DNA of 64,000 nucleotides from Corynebacterium accolens (GCF_023520795.1 NZ_CP046605.1:1409438-1473437), one strand, 5' to 3'. Numbered from the stretch's first letter, positions 39,754 through 48,341 are shown. Numbers and translations are program-made. Notes: generated by a model not told the origin, from the sequence alone.

Positions 39754-40425
39754 TTAGTGCTTGTGGTTTTCTTTCTCGTCGTCCTTGCTGGAGTGGTCGT
39801 GACCGGAGTGGTCGTGGCCGGAGTGATCATGGCCAGAGTGGTCGGAGTGATCGTGGCCCGCGTGACCGTGGTCCATGCCCTCCATGTCGCCGTAGTCCTC
39901 ATCGCCAGCACCCATGGTGCGGGCCTGGATGGTGCCCAGGTCAAGCTCCTCGCCGTCAGACAGGGTGACCGTCATCTCGAGGGAATCACCAGGCATGATG
40001 CCTTCTTTCATACCCATCAGCATGAAGTGGTCACCGCCAGGAGCAAGCTCGTGGCTCTCGCCAGCCTTGACAACCAAGGGGCTGGACTTTTCGCGCATCT
40101 GGCCATCGACGGTCTCGTGAATCTGGTTCATCTCTGCGTCCAGGCTCGTGGAGAAACCGGTGATCTCGATGTCTTTATCCGAGTGGTTGACCAACGTACC
40201 GAAGATGGCGGTCATGTCCTTGTCTTCGTTGGCGCGGACAACAGCGTCCTCGAAGGTCAGGTCCTTATCCGCTGCAGCGGTAGATTTACTGGTTTCTGCA
40301 GTCGAAGAAGCGGCCGAAGTCGACTCCGAGTTGCTGGAATCGCTCTCGTTATCCGGGGAGCAACCAGCAAGAACCAGGGCGCTGAGGGATACGCCGGCAA
40401 TCAGGCGGGAAAATTTCTTAGTCAT
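39754..40425 (-). CDS. PCu(A)C copper chaperone lipoprotein with His-rich tail
   Basis: A 223-residue lipoprotein (LVLAGC, Cys22). The PCu(A)C domain carries the Met/His ligands in EMNQIHETV and DHFMLMGMKEGI. About 40 residues at the C-terminus are dominated by His, Asp, Ser and Gly, in repeats of GHDHS. The family delivers Cu(I) to cytochrome oxidase or to Sco. Its ATG overlaps the CopC stop, and DyP follows, which makes one copper-haem operon. The His tail may store or capture extra metal. Confidence 0.92.
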   Translation of the reverse strand: MTKKFSRLIAGVSLSALVLAGCSPDNESDSSNSESTSAASSTAETSKSTAAADKDLTFEDAVVRANEDKDMTAIFGTLVNHSDKDIEITGFSTSLDAEMNQIHETVDGQMREKSSPLVVKAGESHELAPGGDHFMLMGMKEGIMPGDSLEMTVTLSDGEELDLGTIQARTMGAGDEDYGDMEGMDHGHAGHDHSDHSGHDHSGHDHSGHDHSSKDDEKENHKH

Positions 40426-40997
40426 TATTTGTGACCTTTCGAGTCGTTTCGACGAGTTTTAGCGATCAACAAAGCCAGAACGGCCGCTATGGCCAGCACA
40501 CCGCCCACGCCCAGGATGATTTTCACCGAGGTAGGCATATCGCTCGAAGAATCTGCAGCTCCATCTGCATCTGCAGCGTCGGTGGAGGAAGCATCATCGC
40601 TACCCCCACCTGTGACCGTAAATGAGACCCCGCCGCGCGTTGCGTGTCCATCCGAGGAGGTGATGTTGTAGCCCACCTGGTAGTTACCTGGGCCGGGATC
40701 GACATCATCTGGAGTTGTGATCGTCAGATCGCGTTCATCGAGCTCCGGCTCCTGGCTAAAGATCTGTTCCCCAGTGTCCTTATTGGTTACCGCAAAGGTG
40801 TTGAACTGGTCTTTAGGGATGCCGGAGAACTCCAGGGTAATTTCCTCAGGAAACTCCTCGAGCTGGTCGCCCTCCTTTACGGTTCCGCCCACGACGGAAT
40901 CGTGCGCCAGTGCTACGGGTGCGGATCCGCCGGCGATAAGCGCGGTAGCTCCCACTGCCACTGCCGTGCGGCGCAACCAAGGTACGCGATGGCTCAT
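40425..40997 (-). CDS. CopC-like copper-binding protein with membrane anchor
   Basis: A 190-residue protein. The signal peptide ends ALA-HDS, leaving His32 at the mature N-terminus, the classic Cu(II) ligand of CopC. The Ig-like domain contains EEITLEFSGIPK and ITSSDGHATRGGVSFTV, the second supplying another His. After an Asp/Ala-rich linker comes one membrane helix and a basic tail, as in YcnJ/CopC forms of Gram-positives. ATG 40997 with GGAG upstream is preferred over the longer open frame. It is the first gene of the copper-DyP unit. Confidence 0.92.
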   Translation of the reverse strand: MSHRVPWLRRTAVAVGATALIAGGSAPVALAHDSVVGGTVKEGDQLEEFPEEITLEFSGIPKDQFNTFAVTNKDTGEQIFSQEPELDERDLTITTPDDVDPGPGNYQVGYNITSSDGHATRGGVSFTVTGGGSDDASSTDAADADGAADSSSDMPTSVKIILGVGGVLAIAAVLALLIAKTRRNDSKGHK

Positions 40998-41191
40998 TTT
41001 CAGCTCCTTCAGTTCTGAATTTTGCGTGTGCATGCAAAGACATCCTAATCCCACCGAATGCCTTGGTGACAATCGTGGTCATCAGGGTGTCTCTATCAAT
41101 AGTCGGGAACCATATCCCCATAGTTCCGCACCGAAGCGAAAAAGTCTGCGATCTCCATCACTACAGAAGCTTTGAGATTGCCGCATGCAAA

Positions 41192-41217
41192 AAGCCGCCT
41201 TGCTAACAAGGCGGCTT
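41192..41217 (-). terminator. Terminator of the tRNA array
   Basis: AAGCCGCCTTG (41192-41202) and CAAGGCGGCTT (41207-41217), 4-nt loop; on the minus strand it runs into TTTTTGC. Confidence 0.85.
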
Positions 41218-41220
41218 GAG

Positions 41221-41296
41221 TGGAGCGGATGACGAGACTCGAACTCGCGACCCTCACCTTGGCAAGGTGATGCGCTACCAACTGCGCTACATCCGC
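41221..41296 (-). tRNA. tRNA-Gly (GCC), copy 3 in transcript order
   Basis: Acceptor GCGGATG/CATCCGC, anticodon loop CTTGCCAAG and T-loop GTTCGAGTC are all present, with CCA encoded (41221-41223). Identical to the copies at 41540 and 41780. Confidence 0.97.
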
Positions 41297-41339
41297 AGGT
41301 AAATCAAAAGATTCACCAAGGGCCACAAGATGACCCTCG

Positions 41340-41411
41340 TGCGCGATACTGGGATTGAACCAGTGACCTCTTCCGTGTCAGGGAAGCGCTCTCCCACTGA
41401 GCTAATCGCGC
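41340..41411 (-). tRNA. tRNA-Val (GAC), copy 2
   Basis: Acceptor GCGCGAT/ATCGCGC, anticodon stem-loop CTTCCCTGACACGGAAG, T-loop GTTCAATCC. CCA is not encoded. Identical to the copy at 41654. Confidence 0.96.
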
Positions 41412-41438
41412 CTAATGCCCGAAGGCATTAAAACGTTG

Positions 41439-41509
41439 AGGTGGAAACGGGAATCGAACCCGTGTGCACGGTTTTGCAGACCGTTGCCTCACCACTCGGC
41501 CATTCCACC
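41439..41509 (-). tRNA. tRNA-Cys (GCA)
   Basis: Acceptor GGTGGAA/TTCCACC, anticodon stem-loop ACGGTCTGCAAAACCGT and discriminator T73, as expected for Cys. CCA is not encoded. Confidence 0.97.
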
Positions 41510-41539
41510 GTGGCGATACCGCCTCACACAATACAGTGC

Positions 41540-41615
41540 TGGAGCGGATGACGAGACTCGAACTCGCGACCCTCACCTTGGCAAGGTGATGCGCTACCAA
41601 CTGCGCTACATCCGC
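41540..41615 (-). tRNA. tRNA-Gly (GCC), copy 2
   Basis: Same 76-nt sequence as the copy at 41221, with CCA encoded at 41540-41542. Confidence 0.97.
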
Positions 41616-41653
41616 ATGCGAAACCAGGCCCGGTTTCTAGGACAAAGTCCTTG

Positions 41654-41725
41654 TGCGCGATACTGGGATTGAACCAGTGACCTCTTCCGTGTCAGGGAAG
41701 CGCTCTCCCACTGAGCTAATCGCGC
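41654..41725 (-). tRNA. tRNA-Val (GAC), copy 1
   Basis: Same sequence as the copy at 41340. CCA is not encoded. Confidence 0.96.
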
Positions 41726-41779
41726 GCTATTCATTTAGTTCCACTTTCCCTTTGTGGTGTAACACCCTCTAGAAAAGCG

Positions 41780-41855
41780 TGGAGCGGATGACGAGACTCG
41801 AACTCGCGACCCTCACCTTGGCAAGGTGATGCGCTACCAACTGCGCTACATCCGC
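41780..41855 (-). tRNA. tRNA-Gly (GCC), copy 1
   Basis: Same 76-nt sequence as the other two, with CCA encoded at 41780-41782. It is the first gene of the array. Confidence 0.97.
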
Positions 41856-41895
41856 ATCGCGCCGCAGTGCTTAATGCTTTGCGGTGCGTGAACAA

Positions 41896-41924
41896 ACATT
41901 ATCGTGCTCCCTGCCAGTTTCCAA
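41896..41924 (-). promoter_or_regulatory. Promoter of the tRNA array
   Basis: On the minus strand, TTGGAA (41919-41924), 17-bp spacer, TAATGT (41896-41901), about 40 bp before the first tRNA-Gly. The remaining 41925-42090 holds nothing recognisable. Confidence 0.55.
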
Positions 41925-42111
41925 ATCCCCAGCCCAGCACACCTATTGCGCGGCGTAAATCACTCACTTATCGACGGTGTGAATTGCAGGGGTGTCATTT
42001 ATCCCGCGCGCTCACCTTCCCAGACATATCCGCTTTAACCCCACCTTCCGCGCCCTTCATCCAGCCAATTAGGAAAATGGAACGCACCGGGTGTAAATTT
42101 ATCCCCCGCAA

Positions 42112-42186
42112 GGTCCTATAGCTCAGTGGGAGAGCGTTCCGTTCACACCGGAAAGGTCACTGGTTCAATCCCAGTTAGGACCACCA
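42112..42186 (+). tRNA. tRNA-Val (CAC)
   Basis: Acceptor GGTCCTA/TAGGACC, anticodon stem-loop TTCCGTTCACACCGGAA, discriminator A, CCA encoded. It is divergent from the array; a TAAATT -10 element lies at 42094-42099. Confidence 0.96.
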
Positions 42187-42188
42187 CC

Positions 42189-42224
42189 GCCCACCTAAGC
42201 TTAATTTCCTTTGCTTAGATGGGC
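42189..42224 (+). terminator. Terminator of tRNA-Val (CAC)
   Basis: GCCCACCTAAGC (42189-42200) pairs with GCTTAGATGGGC (42213-42224) with one mismatch, followed by TTTTCC. Confidence 0.8.
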
Positions 42225-42274
42225 TTTTCCCATTCAAGTAGGCTTTTTGGCTTATCTGAGTAAAGTGTCCACCC

Positions 42275-43177
42275 GTGTTGTGGATACTTTTGGGAATTCT
42301 TGCTGGACTGGTCTTACCGATTCAAACGCTAGTCAATACTCGCCTTCGCGCTTCCACCGGCACCCCCTTTTCCTCCTCGATGATTTCCTTCGCCGTAGGA
42401 ACGGTAACCCTGCTCATCGTGGCTACTGCCGTTACCGGCGGGGATTACGGCATTGCGCAGGCTTTTGATGAACCACTTTGGATTTGGTTCGGCGGTTTGC
42501 TGGGTGTTGTCGCACTGACCGGAAATATTCTCCTCTTTCCGCACCTAGGCGCGGTGCAGACCGTAGTCTTACCCATCGCGGGGCAAGTCATCATGGGTCT
42601 CATTGTTGACCACTTCGGGCTCTTCGAGTCCCCTCAATCTTCTCTCACAGCAGTGCGTGCCATCGGTGCCATTATCGTGCTTATCGGCGTGATTGCGGTG
42701 GTAGCTACCCCGAGCGCTGCAACAAGTAGTGAGGATTCCGCGACCGCCCTGTGGCTCTGGCGGCTCGCCGGGTTTATCTTTGGCTGTTTTACCGCTAGCC
42801 AATCCGCTATCAACGGACATCTGGGCCAAGTCACGGGCTCCCCAGTCAGCGCTGCGCTGGTATCTTTCGCCGTCGGCGTTACCGCCCTGGTCATCGTCAA
42901 TATCGTGTTGCGCTGGCGCCCCCGCATCGAGCGCCCGGAAGGAAAACCCAACCCGTGGTGGATGTGGATAGGCGGTGTATTGGGCGCGCTTTTCATCTTC
43001 GGCAACGCCGCCCTCGTTCCGCAGATTGGTACCGGTCTCACCGTGGTTGCCGGCCTGCTTGGCTCGATGCTGGGCTCGCTCATCATTGACCGCGTAAGCG
43101 GCGCCCCCATTAAATCCCGCCAGGTGCTTGGCATTGCCCTCCTTTTAACCGGTGTGGTGCTCATTCGGCTGGTGTAG
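42275..43177 (+). CDS. DMT-type membrane protein, duplicated DUF606 (YdcZ)
   Basis: A 300-residue membrane protein with about ten helices in two similar halves, the DUF606/YdcZ form of the drug/metabolite transporter superfamily. The halves begin ILLGILAGLVLPIQTLVNTRLR and AGFIFGCFTASQSAINGHLG, and each has the conserved L-x-S-x-x-x-S-F-x-V-G stretch (SSSMISFAVG, SAALVSFAVG). The substrate is unknown. GTG 42275 has no Shine-Dalgarno; TAAAGT ends eight bases before it, so the mRNA is probably leaderless. Confidence 0.88.
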   Translation: MLWILLGILAGLVLPIQTLVNTRLRASTGTPFSSSMISFAVGTVTLLIVATAVTGGDYGIAQAFDEPLWIWFGGLLGVVALTGNILLFPHLGAVQTVVLPIAGQVIMGLIVDHFGLFESPQSSLTAVRAIGAIIVLIGVIAVVATPSAATSSEDSATALWLWRLAGFIFGCFTASQSAINGHLGQVTGSPVSAALVSFAVGVTALVIVNIVLRWRPRIERPEGKPNPWWMWIGGVLGALFIFGNAALVPQIGTGLTVVAGLLGSMLGSLIIDRVSGAPIKSRQVLGIALLLTGVVLIRLV

Positions 43178-43222
43178 CTGACAGGGCGATTCACCCCGGC
43201 AGAACCATTACACTGGCAGAGC

Positions 43223-43921
43223 ATGGACATCGCTTCGCTTTTAGGGCCCGAGCCCTCTTACCTACCCGCCCTCCGGGCCAATATGGTTTCTACCCTCACC
43301 GGGTCTGCCACCATCAACGACCTTTCTGAGGCCATGGGCAATGACACCGACGGAAAGCTTTTCCAGGCCCTGCGTGGCTGGGCGGACGTTGTTTTTGTGG
43401 GTGGGCAAACGGTCAGGTCAGAAGATTATTCGGGAGTAGAGCAACACTCTCCCGATTCGCCTCCCGCTCCCATTGCCGTACCCACGCAAAGCTTGAAGTT
43501 TGAGCCGGACTCGAAATTCTTAACCCACTTCACCACCGCCCCGCTCTTCCTTGTCCCCCACGCGGCGCTGCAGAACCCGGAGGTGTCCGCGAGGAAAGGT
43601 CCTCTTGAGGCGGCAGGCGCAGAGGTAATCGATGCAGGTGAAGGCACCATGCAGGACTACCTCCGCATATTGCGGAAGCGTGGATTTCAGCGCATCCTCT
43701 GCGAGGGTGGGCCAGGAATGCTCGGCCAGCTGGTGCATATCGATGCCATCGACCAGATGTATCTCACCTTGGATCCCCACCTGTCCACCGGCGTGGAAAA
43801 GCCCGTGGCTACCTTTCATGGCACGCACTCCCACCGCCGAATGCACCTAGAAAATATTGCCGCAGATACTGATAGCACGGTGTTTCTGCGATACTCGCGC
43901 GCGTCTGAACCCGTAGACTAA
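43223..43921 (+). CDS. RibD C-terminal/DHFR-like pyrimidine reductase family protein
   Basis: A 232-residue protein of the RibD C-terminal fold. The signature DVVFVGGQTVRSEDY matches the strand-loop with G-x-x-T-V, and RILCEGGPGMLGQLV is the E-G-G-P/G-x nucleotide loop. The deaminase half of RibD is missing, so it is a stand-alone NADPH-dependent reductase. M. tuberculosis has such a gene close to aftC. ATG 43223 is preceded by TACACT with eight bases between, so the mRNA should be leaderless. It heads a unit with aftC and msrB. Confidence 0.88.
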   Translation: MDIASLLGPEPSYLPALRANMVSTLTGSATINDLSEAMGNDTDGKLFQALRGWADVVFVGGQTVRSEDYSGVEQHSPDSPPAPIAVPTQSLKFEPDSKFLTHFTTAPLFLVPHAALQNPEVSARKGPLEAAGAEVIDAGEGTMQDYLRILRKRGFQRILCEGGPGMLGQLVHIDAIDQMYLTLDPHLSTGVEKPVATFHGTHSHRRMHLENIAADTDSTVFLRYSRASEPVD

Positions 43922-43927
43922 AAGGTC

Positions 43928-45079
43928 GTGTCTGCTCGAATAAACGCCGCCGCATGGCCTATTACCGTTCTCCTCGTCATTCAGCGCGTTTTCATCGTCG
44001 CGCGCAATGGGACGCTGACTGATGATTTCACCACGGTCTATAGCGCGCTAAGGCGCATGGTCGACGGTATTCCGGTGTATGAGCAGGCCTATAACCATGT
44101 GGATCCGTTGTATCTCTACACCCCGGGTGCAACGCTATTCCTATCGCCTTTAGCGTGGCTCGATTTTGGCCCAGCGCGCGGGCTTTTCATCGTGGTCAAT
44201 GCCCTTGCCATCATTGCCGCATTAGCACTGCTGACCCACGTGGTGGGAAGAAAGCTCACCTCGCCGGTGTTTCCGGTCTCTATCGCTTTAGCCTTCTCCA
44301 CCGAATCTGTCACCAATACTTTGGCGTTTACCAATATCAACGGTGTGCTCTTATTCTGCATGGTGCTTTTCCTGTGGGCTTTCTTAGAGGCTGAGCGCAC
44401 CCCGCAGCTCGCGTGGCTTTCCGGCATAGCCATTGGGCTAGCCATTTTGATTAAGCCCCAATTCGCGCCCCTCCTCTTCTTGCCCCTAGTCAAGCTGCAG
44501 TGGCGCAACCTCCTCGCGGGGCTGGGGATTCCAGTGGTGCTTAACCTCCTCGCGTGGCCCCTGGTGCCCGGTGCAAGCGGTTACCTGGACAAGCTTGTGC
44601 CCTATCTGTCCACGACCCGCGATTATGCCAATTCCTCCTGGGCGGGATTACGCGCCTATGTGGAATTTGGACCAGTCCTCTACTGGGTGGTGTGGGTAAT
44701 CTTCGCTGCCTTGATCGGCTGCGCGGTGCTTGGGCTATTGCGGTGGCGACAATCCGAACCGGTGTTTTGGGCGCTGACGACGAGTGGCGCGATTATGGTG
44801 GGGATCTTCTTCTTGTCCTCGCTAGGACAGCAATATTATTCAATGTGGCTATTCCCGCTGATATTCACCGTGGTCCTGCCGCGCTCCGTCTTTCACTCAG
44901 TGGGCGCATGGGTGGCCGCGTTCCTGTTCTTGGCGCCTGTGTCGTGGACATCGCACGCGCACCCGGATGCTGGGCGGTGGATGAACTTCTTCTCCGGCAC
45001 CGTGGGATGGAGCCTGCTCATCGTCATCATCTTCGCCTGCGTTGCCGGATGGTGGCGTGCAACGCAAATAAAGGATTAA
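43928..45079 (+). CDS. aftC: Alpha-(1->3)-arabinofuranosyltransferase
   Basis: A 383-residue GT87 (DUF2029) membrane protein with about ten helices. The external first loop has the acidic residues expected for decaprenyl-phosphate-arabinose use (RNGTLTDDFTTVYSALRRM) and YLYTPGATLFLSPLAWLDFG. Further blocks are AIGLAILIKPQFAPLLFLP and SLGQQYYSMWLFPL. AftC branches the arabinan of the cell wall and lipoarabinomannan. Identity rests on family plus position next to msrB and the RibD-like gene. GTG 43928 follows AAAGG, seven bases after the previous stop. Confidence 0.88.
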   Translation: MSARINAAAWPITVLLVIQRVFIVARNGTLTDDFTTVYSALRRMVDGIPVYEQAYNHVDPLYLYTPGATLFLSPLAWLDFGPARGLFIVVNALAIIAALALLTHVVGRKLTSPVFPVSIALAFSTESVTNTLAFTNINGVLLFCMVLFLWAFLEAERTPQLAWLSGIAIGLAILIKPQFAPLLFLPLVKLQWRNLLAGLGIPVVLNLLAWPLVPGASGYLDKLVPYLSTTRDYANSSWAGLRAYVEFGPVLYWVVWVIFAALIGCAVLGLLRWRQSEPVFWALTTSGAIMVGIFFLSSLGQQYYSMWLFPLIFTVVLPRSVFHSVGAWVAAFLFLAPVSWTSHAHPDAGRWMNFFSGTVGWSLLIVIIFACVAGWWRATQIKD

Positions 45080-45089
45080 ACTTAAAGTC

Positions 45090-45506
45090 ATGACTGATTT
45101 TAAGCTCATTGCTGATGCCGACTGGCAAAAGCGCCTTAGCCCCGAAGAATATTACGTATTGCGCGAAGCTGGTACGGAGCCTCCGCACGTGGGCAAATAC
45201 ACCGATACCACCACAGAAGGTGTCTACTCCTGCAAGGCCTGCGGCGAGGAGCTATTCCGTTCCACCGAGAAGTTCGATTCCCACTGTGGTTGGCCTTCCT
45301 TCTTCTCCCCGCTAGCCGGTGACAAGATCATCGAGCGAGAAGATAACTCCCTGGGCATGCGCCGCATCGAGGTTCTCTGCGCCAACTGCGAGTCCCACTT
45401 GGGCCACGTTTTTGAAGGCGAAGGCTACGATACCCCGACCGACCTGCGTTACTGCATCAACTCAATTTCCTTGAACCTGGAAGAAAAGCCCGTCGAGGAA
45501 AACTAA
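45090..45506 (+). CDS. msrB: Peptide-methionine (R)-S-oxide reductase
   Basis: A 138-residue MsrB that reduces the R epimer of methionine sulfoxide in proteins. Zinc-binding CxxC pairs are in YSCKACGEEL and VLCANCESHLGH, and the catalytic cysteine in DLRYCINSISLN. CGWPSFF supplies a further cysteine. The length is typical. Ten bases separate it from aftC, and a strong terminator follows. A repair enzyme next to hemQ fits the oxidative-stress theme of this part. Confidence 0.97.
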   Translation: MTDFKLIADADWQKRLSPEEYYVLREAGTEPPHVGKYTDTTTEGVYSCKACGEELFRSTEKFDSHCGWPSFFSPLAGDKIIEREDNSLGMRRIEVLCANCESHLGHVFEGEGYDTPTDLRYCINSISLNLEEKPVEEN

Positions 45507-45539
45507 GATCTCGCTACTCCGCGCAGTGAGATGAAACGA

Positions 45540-45580
45540 CAGCGCTGGGAGCACCTATAAAGGCTGCCCCCAGCGCTGTT
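45540..45580. terminator. Terminator between msrB and hemQ
   Basis: ACAGCGCTGGG (45540-45550) pairs with CCCAGCGCTGT (45570-45580), followed by TTTTTGTTTC on the plus strand. Confidence 0.85.
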
Positions 45581-45593
45581 TTTGTTTCACATC

Positions 45594-46295
45594 TTAAGGC
45601 AAAACCTTAATGAGTTCTGCGATGTCCTTCACGCGGCGTCCGGTGTGGAAAGGAATTTCCTCGCGGACGTGGTGGCGGGCTTCGGTATAGCGCATCTTAT
45701 ACATCAGGTCCACGATGCGGTGCAGCTCGTCGGCCTCAAAGGCTAGCACCCACTCATAATCCCCAAGCGCGAATGCCGGCACAGTATTGGCGCGCACGTC
45801 GGGGTAGTCGCGTGCCTGCATGCCGTGTTCCATCAAAATGCGGCGGCGCTTTTGTTCGTCCATCGTGTACCAGTCATAAGAACGCACGAATGGATAGACG
45901 GCAATCCACTCCTTGGGCTCTTCCCCCATGATGAAGGAAGGCAAGTGGGATTTATTGAACTCGGCCGGCCGGTGCAAGGCGTTTCCAATCCAGGTCACCT
46001 CGCTTACCTGGCCCAAGGTGGTCTCCCGGCGGAAATCGCCGAAGGCTTTTTGGATATCGGAAAATTCCTCAGCGTGCCACCAGATCATGAAGTCTGCAGA
46101 ATCGCGCATCGCGGTCAGATCGTAGACGCCGCGGACGGTGACCTTATTGTCCTTTTCTAGCTCCGCAAAGAATTCTTGGGCTTGGGAGATGATCTCCTCG
46201 CGCTCGCTGCCCAGGCCGCCTGGGATCACCTTGAAAACGGCGTGTTGGGAGTATTGCTGTACCTCATTGAGTTCCTTGAAATCGAGCTTCGCCAT
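45594..46295 (-). CDS. hemQ: Coproheme decarboxylase
   Basis: A 233-residue protein of the chlorite dismutase superfamily that converts coproheme III to haem b with peroxide, the last step of the Gram-positive haem route. VYPFVRSYDWYTMDEQKRR carries the conserved catalytic tyrosine region, and MEHGMQARDYP the haem-contact histidine. GDYEWVLAFEADE is also conserved. ATG 46295 follows AAGGAGAAGG. Overlapping palindromes lie 23-36 bp upstream. hemQ is a single gene, convergent with msrB. Confidence 0.96.
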   Translation of the reverse strand: MAKLDFKELNEVQQYSQHAVFKVIPGGLGSEREEIISQAQEFFAELEKDNKVTVRGVYDLTAMRDSADFMIWWHAEEFSDIQKAFGDFRRETTLGQVSEVTWIGNALHRPAEFNKSHLPSFIMGEEPKEWIAVYPFVRSYDWYTMDEQKRRRILMEHGMQARDYPDVRANTVPAFALGDYEWVLAFEADELHRIVDLMYKMRYTEARHHVREEIPFHTGRRVKDIAELIKVLP

Positions 46296-46317
46296 TGCCT
46301 TCTCCTTTGCAGAAGCT

Positions 46318-46331
46318 TATTCGAATATTCG
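46318..46331 (-). promoter_or_regulatory. Overlapping palindromes upstream of hemQ
   Basis: TATTCGAATA (46318-46327) and CGAATATTCG (46322-46331) are both perfect 10-bp palindromes and share six bases. They lie where the hemQ promoter should be, so an operator is possible. Confidence 0.4.
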
Positions 46332-46444
46332 GACATATCCATCATAAGTTGGAGTTACACCGATTGTCATCCCTCCCCCTGTGCGCCTCCCACTATCGGC
46401 GCGCCTCCGCCAGCTCAAGGTAGTGAAACTATAGCTTTATCAAG

Positions 46445-47119
46445 GTGAGTAATTCCGAATCGACCACGCGCAGCGCCGGTAAGAATGCCGGAGCCAACTC
46501 CGGAGACGGCGCAGCCTTTACCTCCCTACGCCGCAACGACGAGGCACAAGAGCCAACGACGCCGCCGGCTTTTACTCAGGCGGTGGAGTCCATGCACGCG
46601 GCCACTCTTCGCCCAGAGATTAGCCTCGGGTCCATTCGCCCACCGCAGCGGCTAGCCCCCTTTAGCCACGCCATTGGCCTCGAGGTGGGCACGGAAGAGG
46701 AGCCGGATATCATCGCCACAGATTCAGATGGCGATGCCTTCGGGCGCCTCATCCTCCTCCATGACCCGGGCGCGGAAGAGGCTTGGGAGGGCGCCATGCG
46801 CTTGGTGGCGTATATCCAGGCAGATATGGATGATTCGGTGGCAGGAGATCCGCTGCTTCCGGACGTCGCCTGGCAATGGCTCAATGAAGGCCTGGAAAAA
46901 GAAGGCGCGGAGATTACCAACCTCGGCGGCACCGTCACCTCCACCGCCTCGGTTCGCTTCGGCGAGATCGGCGGTCCCCCGCGCGCTTATCAGATTGAAA
47001 TGCGCGCATCGTGGACCGCGGAGGGACTAGATTTAGCGCCGCACGTGCAGGCCTTTGCACAAGTATTAGCCAACGTCGCGGGCCTGCCGCCTGAAGGCGT
47101 TACTGAGCTCGGCCGCTAA
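46445..47119 (+). CDS. DUF3000 family protein
   Basis: A 224-residue protein of an actinobacterial family of unknown function. Segments such as MRLVAYIQADMDDSVAGDPL and EGAEITNLGGTVTSTASVRFG are typical; the first 40 residues are low-complexity. It always sits before the RNase D gene in this group. GTG 46445 has no Shine-Dalgarno; TAGCTT ends seven bases before it, so it may be leaderless. One base separates it from the ribonuclease gene. Confidence 0.88.
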   Translation: MSNSESTTRSAGKNAGANSGDGAAFTSLRRNDEAQEPTTPPAFTQAVESMHAATLRPEISLGSIRPPQRLAPFSHAIGLEVGTEEEPDIIATDSDGDAFGRLILLHDPGAEEAWEGAMRLVAYIQADMDDSVAGDPLLPDVAWQWLNEGLEKEGAEITNLGGTVTSTASVRFGEIGGPPRAYQIEMRASWTAEGLDLAPHVQAFAQVLANVAGLPPEGVTELGR

Positions 47120-47120
47120 G

Positions 47121-48341
47121 ATGGTGGAATTTCGGAAGCGTCCGAAACAGGGTATTCCGAAGGTCTTATCCACCCCGGCGGAATTTGCCGAGGCGGCCGC
47201 GCGGTTGCAGGCGGGTACTGGGCCCTTTGCCATCGATACCGAACGCGCCTCAGGTTACCGGTACGATGACCGCGCCTTTCTCATCCAGATCCGCCGGCGC
47301 GGCGCTGGGACGATGCTTTTTGCCCCAGAAGGCCACCGCGCGGAGTTAACCCAGGCGCTTGCTCCGGTGCTCAATGGGCAGCACTGGATCATTCACGCCG
47401 CCCCCTCGGATCTCCCCTCTCTTGGGTGGCTCGGGCTTTTCCCCGGCACCCTTTTCGATACGGAATTAGCCGCCCGGTTTGCTGGCTTTCACCGCACCAA
47501 TTTGGGCGCCATTATCGCGGAGCTTTTCGATGTCCAGCTAGAAAAAGGCCACGGCGACGATGACTGGTCCATCCCGCGGCTCAGTGAAGAAATGCGCGCT
47601 TATGCCGCACTCGATGTCGAGCTCCTGCTGGAACTAGCTACCACGCTGCGCGATATCTTGGCCGAACAAGAAAAGCTGGACTGGATGGTGGAGGAATGTG
47701 CGGCGATCGTCGCCAAGCACGCGAATGATACCGCCCCGCAGCCGCATTCCTGGCGCGATATCAAGGGAGTATCGAGCCTAAAGAATGGGAAGCAGCGCGC
47801 CGCGGCGCAGTCTTTGTGGGCCTTGCGCGATGATATTAGCCGGCGAACCGATACCGCGCCCGGGCGCGTGCTGCCGAATAAGGTACTGGTAGAGATAGCC
47901 CGGGTTTTGCCCAGCACGCAGCCGCAGCTCACCCGCATCAAGGGGTTTCCGCGCCGGCGCAAGGGTGCCGCGCAGCGCTGGTTGCGGGCGGTGCAGCAGT
48001 CCCAGAAAATTCCACCGCGGGGGCGCCCGGTTGCGCTCCGTGAGGAAAGAACCGTTCCCTCGAAATCGGTGTGGTCCAGGGAGTATCCACAGCAGTGGGA
48101 GGAATATCAGGAGATCCGCGCTGCCATTGGGGATATCGCCGAAGAGCTCGGGCTGCCACCTGAGCTACTACTTCGCCCCGCCACCCTCCGCGCCACCGTG
48201 TGGGCGGCCATTGGTGGGAGCGGAACCATCAGCCAGCCCGAAGACGTGCCCGCCTTCCTAGAACGCGAAGGCGCGCGGTCATGGCAGGTCAACCTCGTTG
48301 CCCCGGCATTGATCGCGAGCCTATTTTCCCAACCAGATTAA
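47121..48341 (+). CDS. Ribonuclease D-like 3'-5' exonuclease with HRDC domain
   Basis: A 406-residue DEDD exonuclease. The acidic residues are in [20 protein letters not shown] and [15 protein letters not shown] (the Y-x3-D form). The HRDC-like region is around [13 protein letters not shown] and the second half is longer than in E. coli RNase D. It should trim tRNA and other RNA 3' ends. It is coupled to DUF3000. Its stop codon overlaps the stop of dxs on the other strand. Confidence 0.92.
   Translation: MVEFRKRPKQGIPKVLSTPAEFAEAAARLQAGTGPFAIDTERASGYRYDDRAFLIQIRRRGAGTMLFAPEGHRAELTQALAPVLNGQHWIIHAAPSDLPSLGWLGLFPGTLFDTELAARFAGFHRTNLGAIIAELFDVQLEKGHGDDDWSIPRLSEEMRAYAALDVELLLELATTLRDILAEQEKLDWMVEECAAIVAKHANDTAPQPHSWRDIKGVSSLKNGKQRAAAQSLWALRDDISRRTDTAPGRVLPNKVLVEIARVLPSTQPQLTRIKGFPRRRKGAAQRWLRAVQQSQKIPPRGRPVALREERTVPSKSVWSREYPQQWEEYQEIRAAIGDIAEELGLPPELLLRPATLRATVWAAIGGSGTISQPEDVPAFLEREGARSWQVNLVAPALIASLFSQPD

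Noticed and set aside
31278-45079. The two GT87 genes considered as one duplicated cell-wall locus
   Set aside because: Sequences differ strongly, contexts differ (PIM operon versus aftC-msrB), and they are over 12 kb apart.
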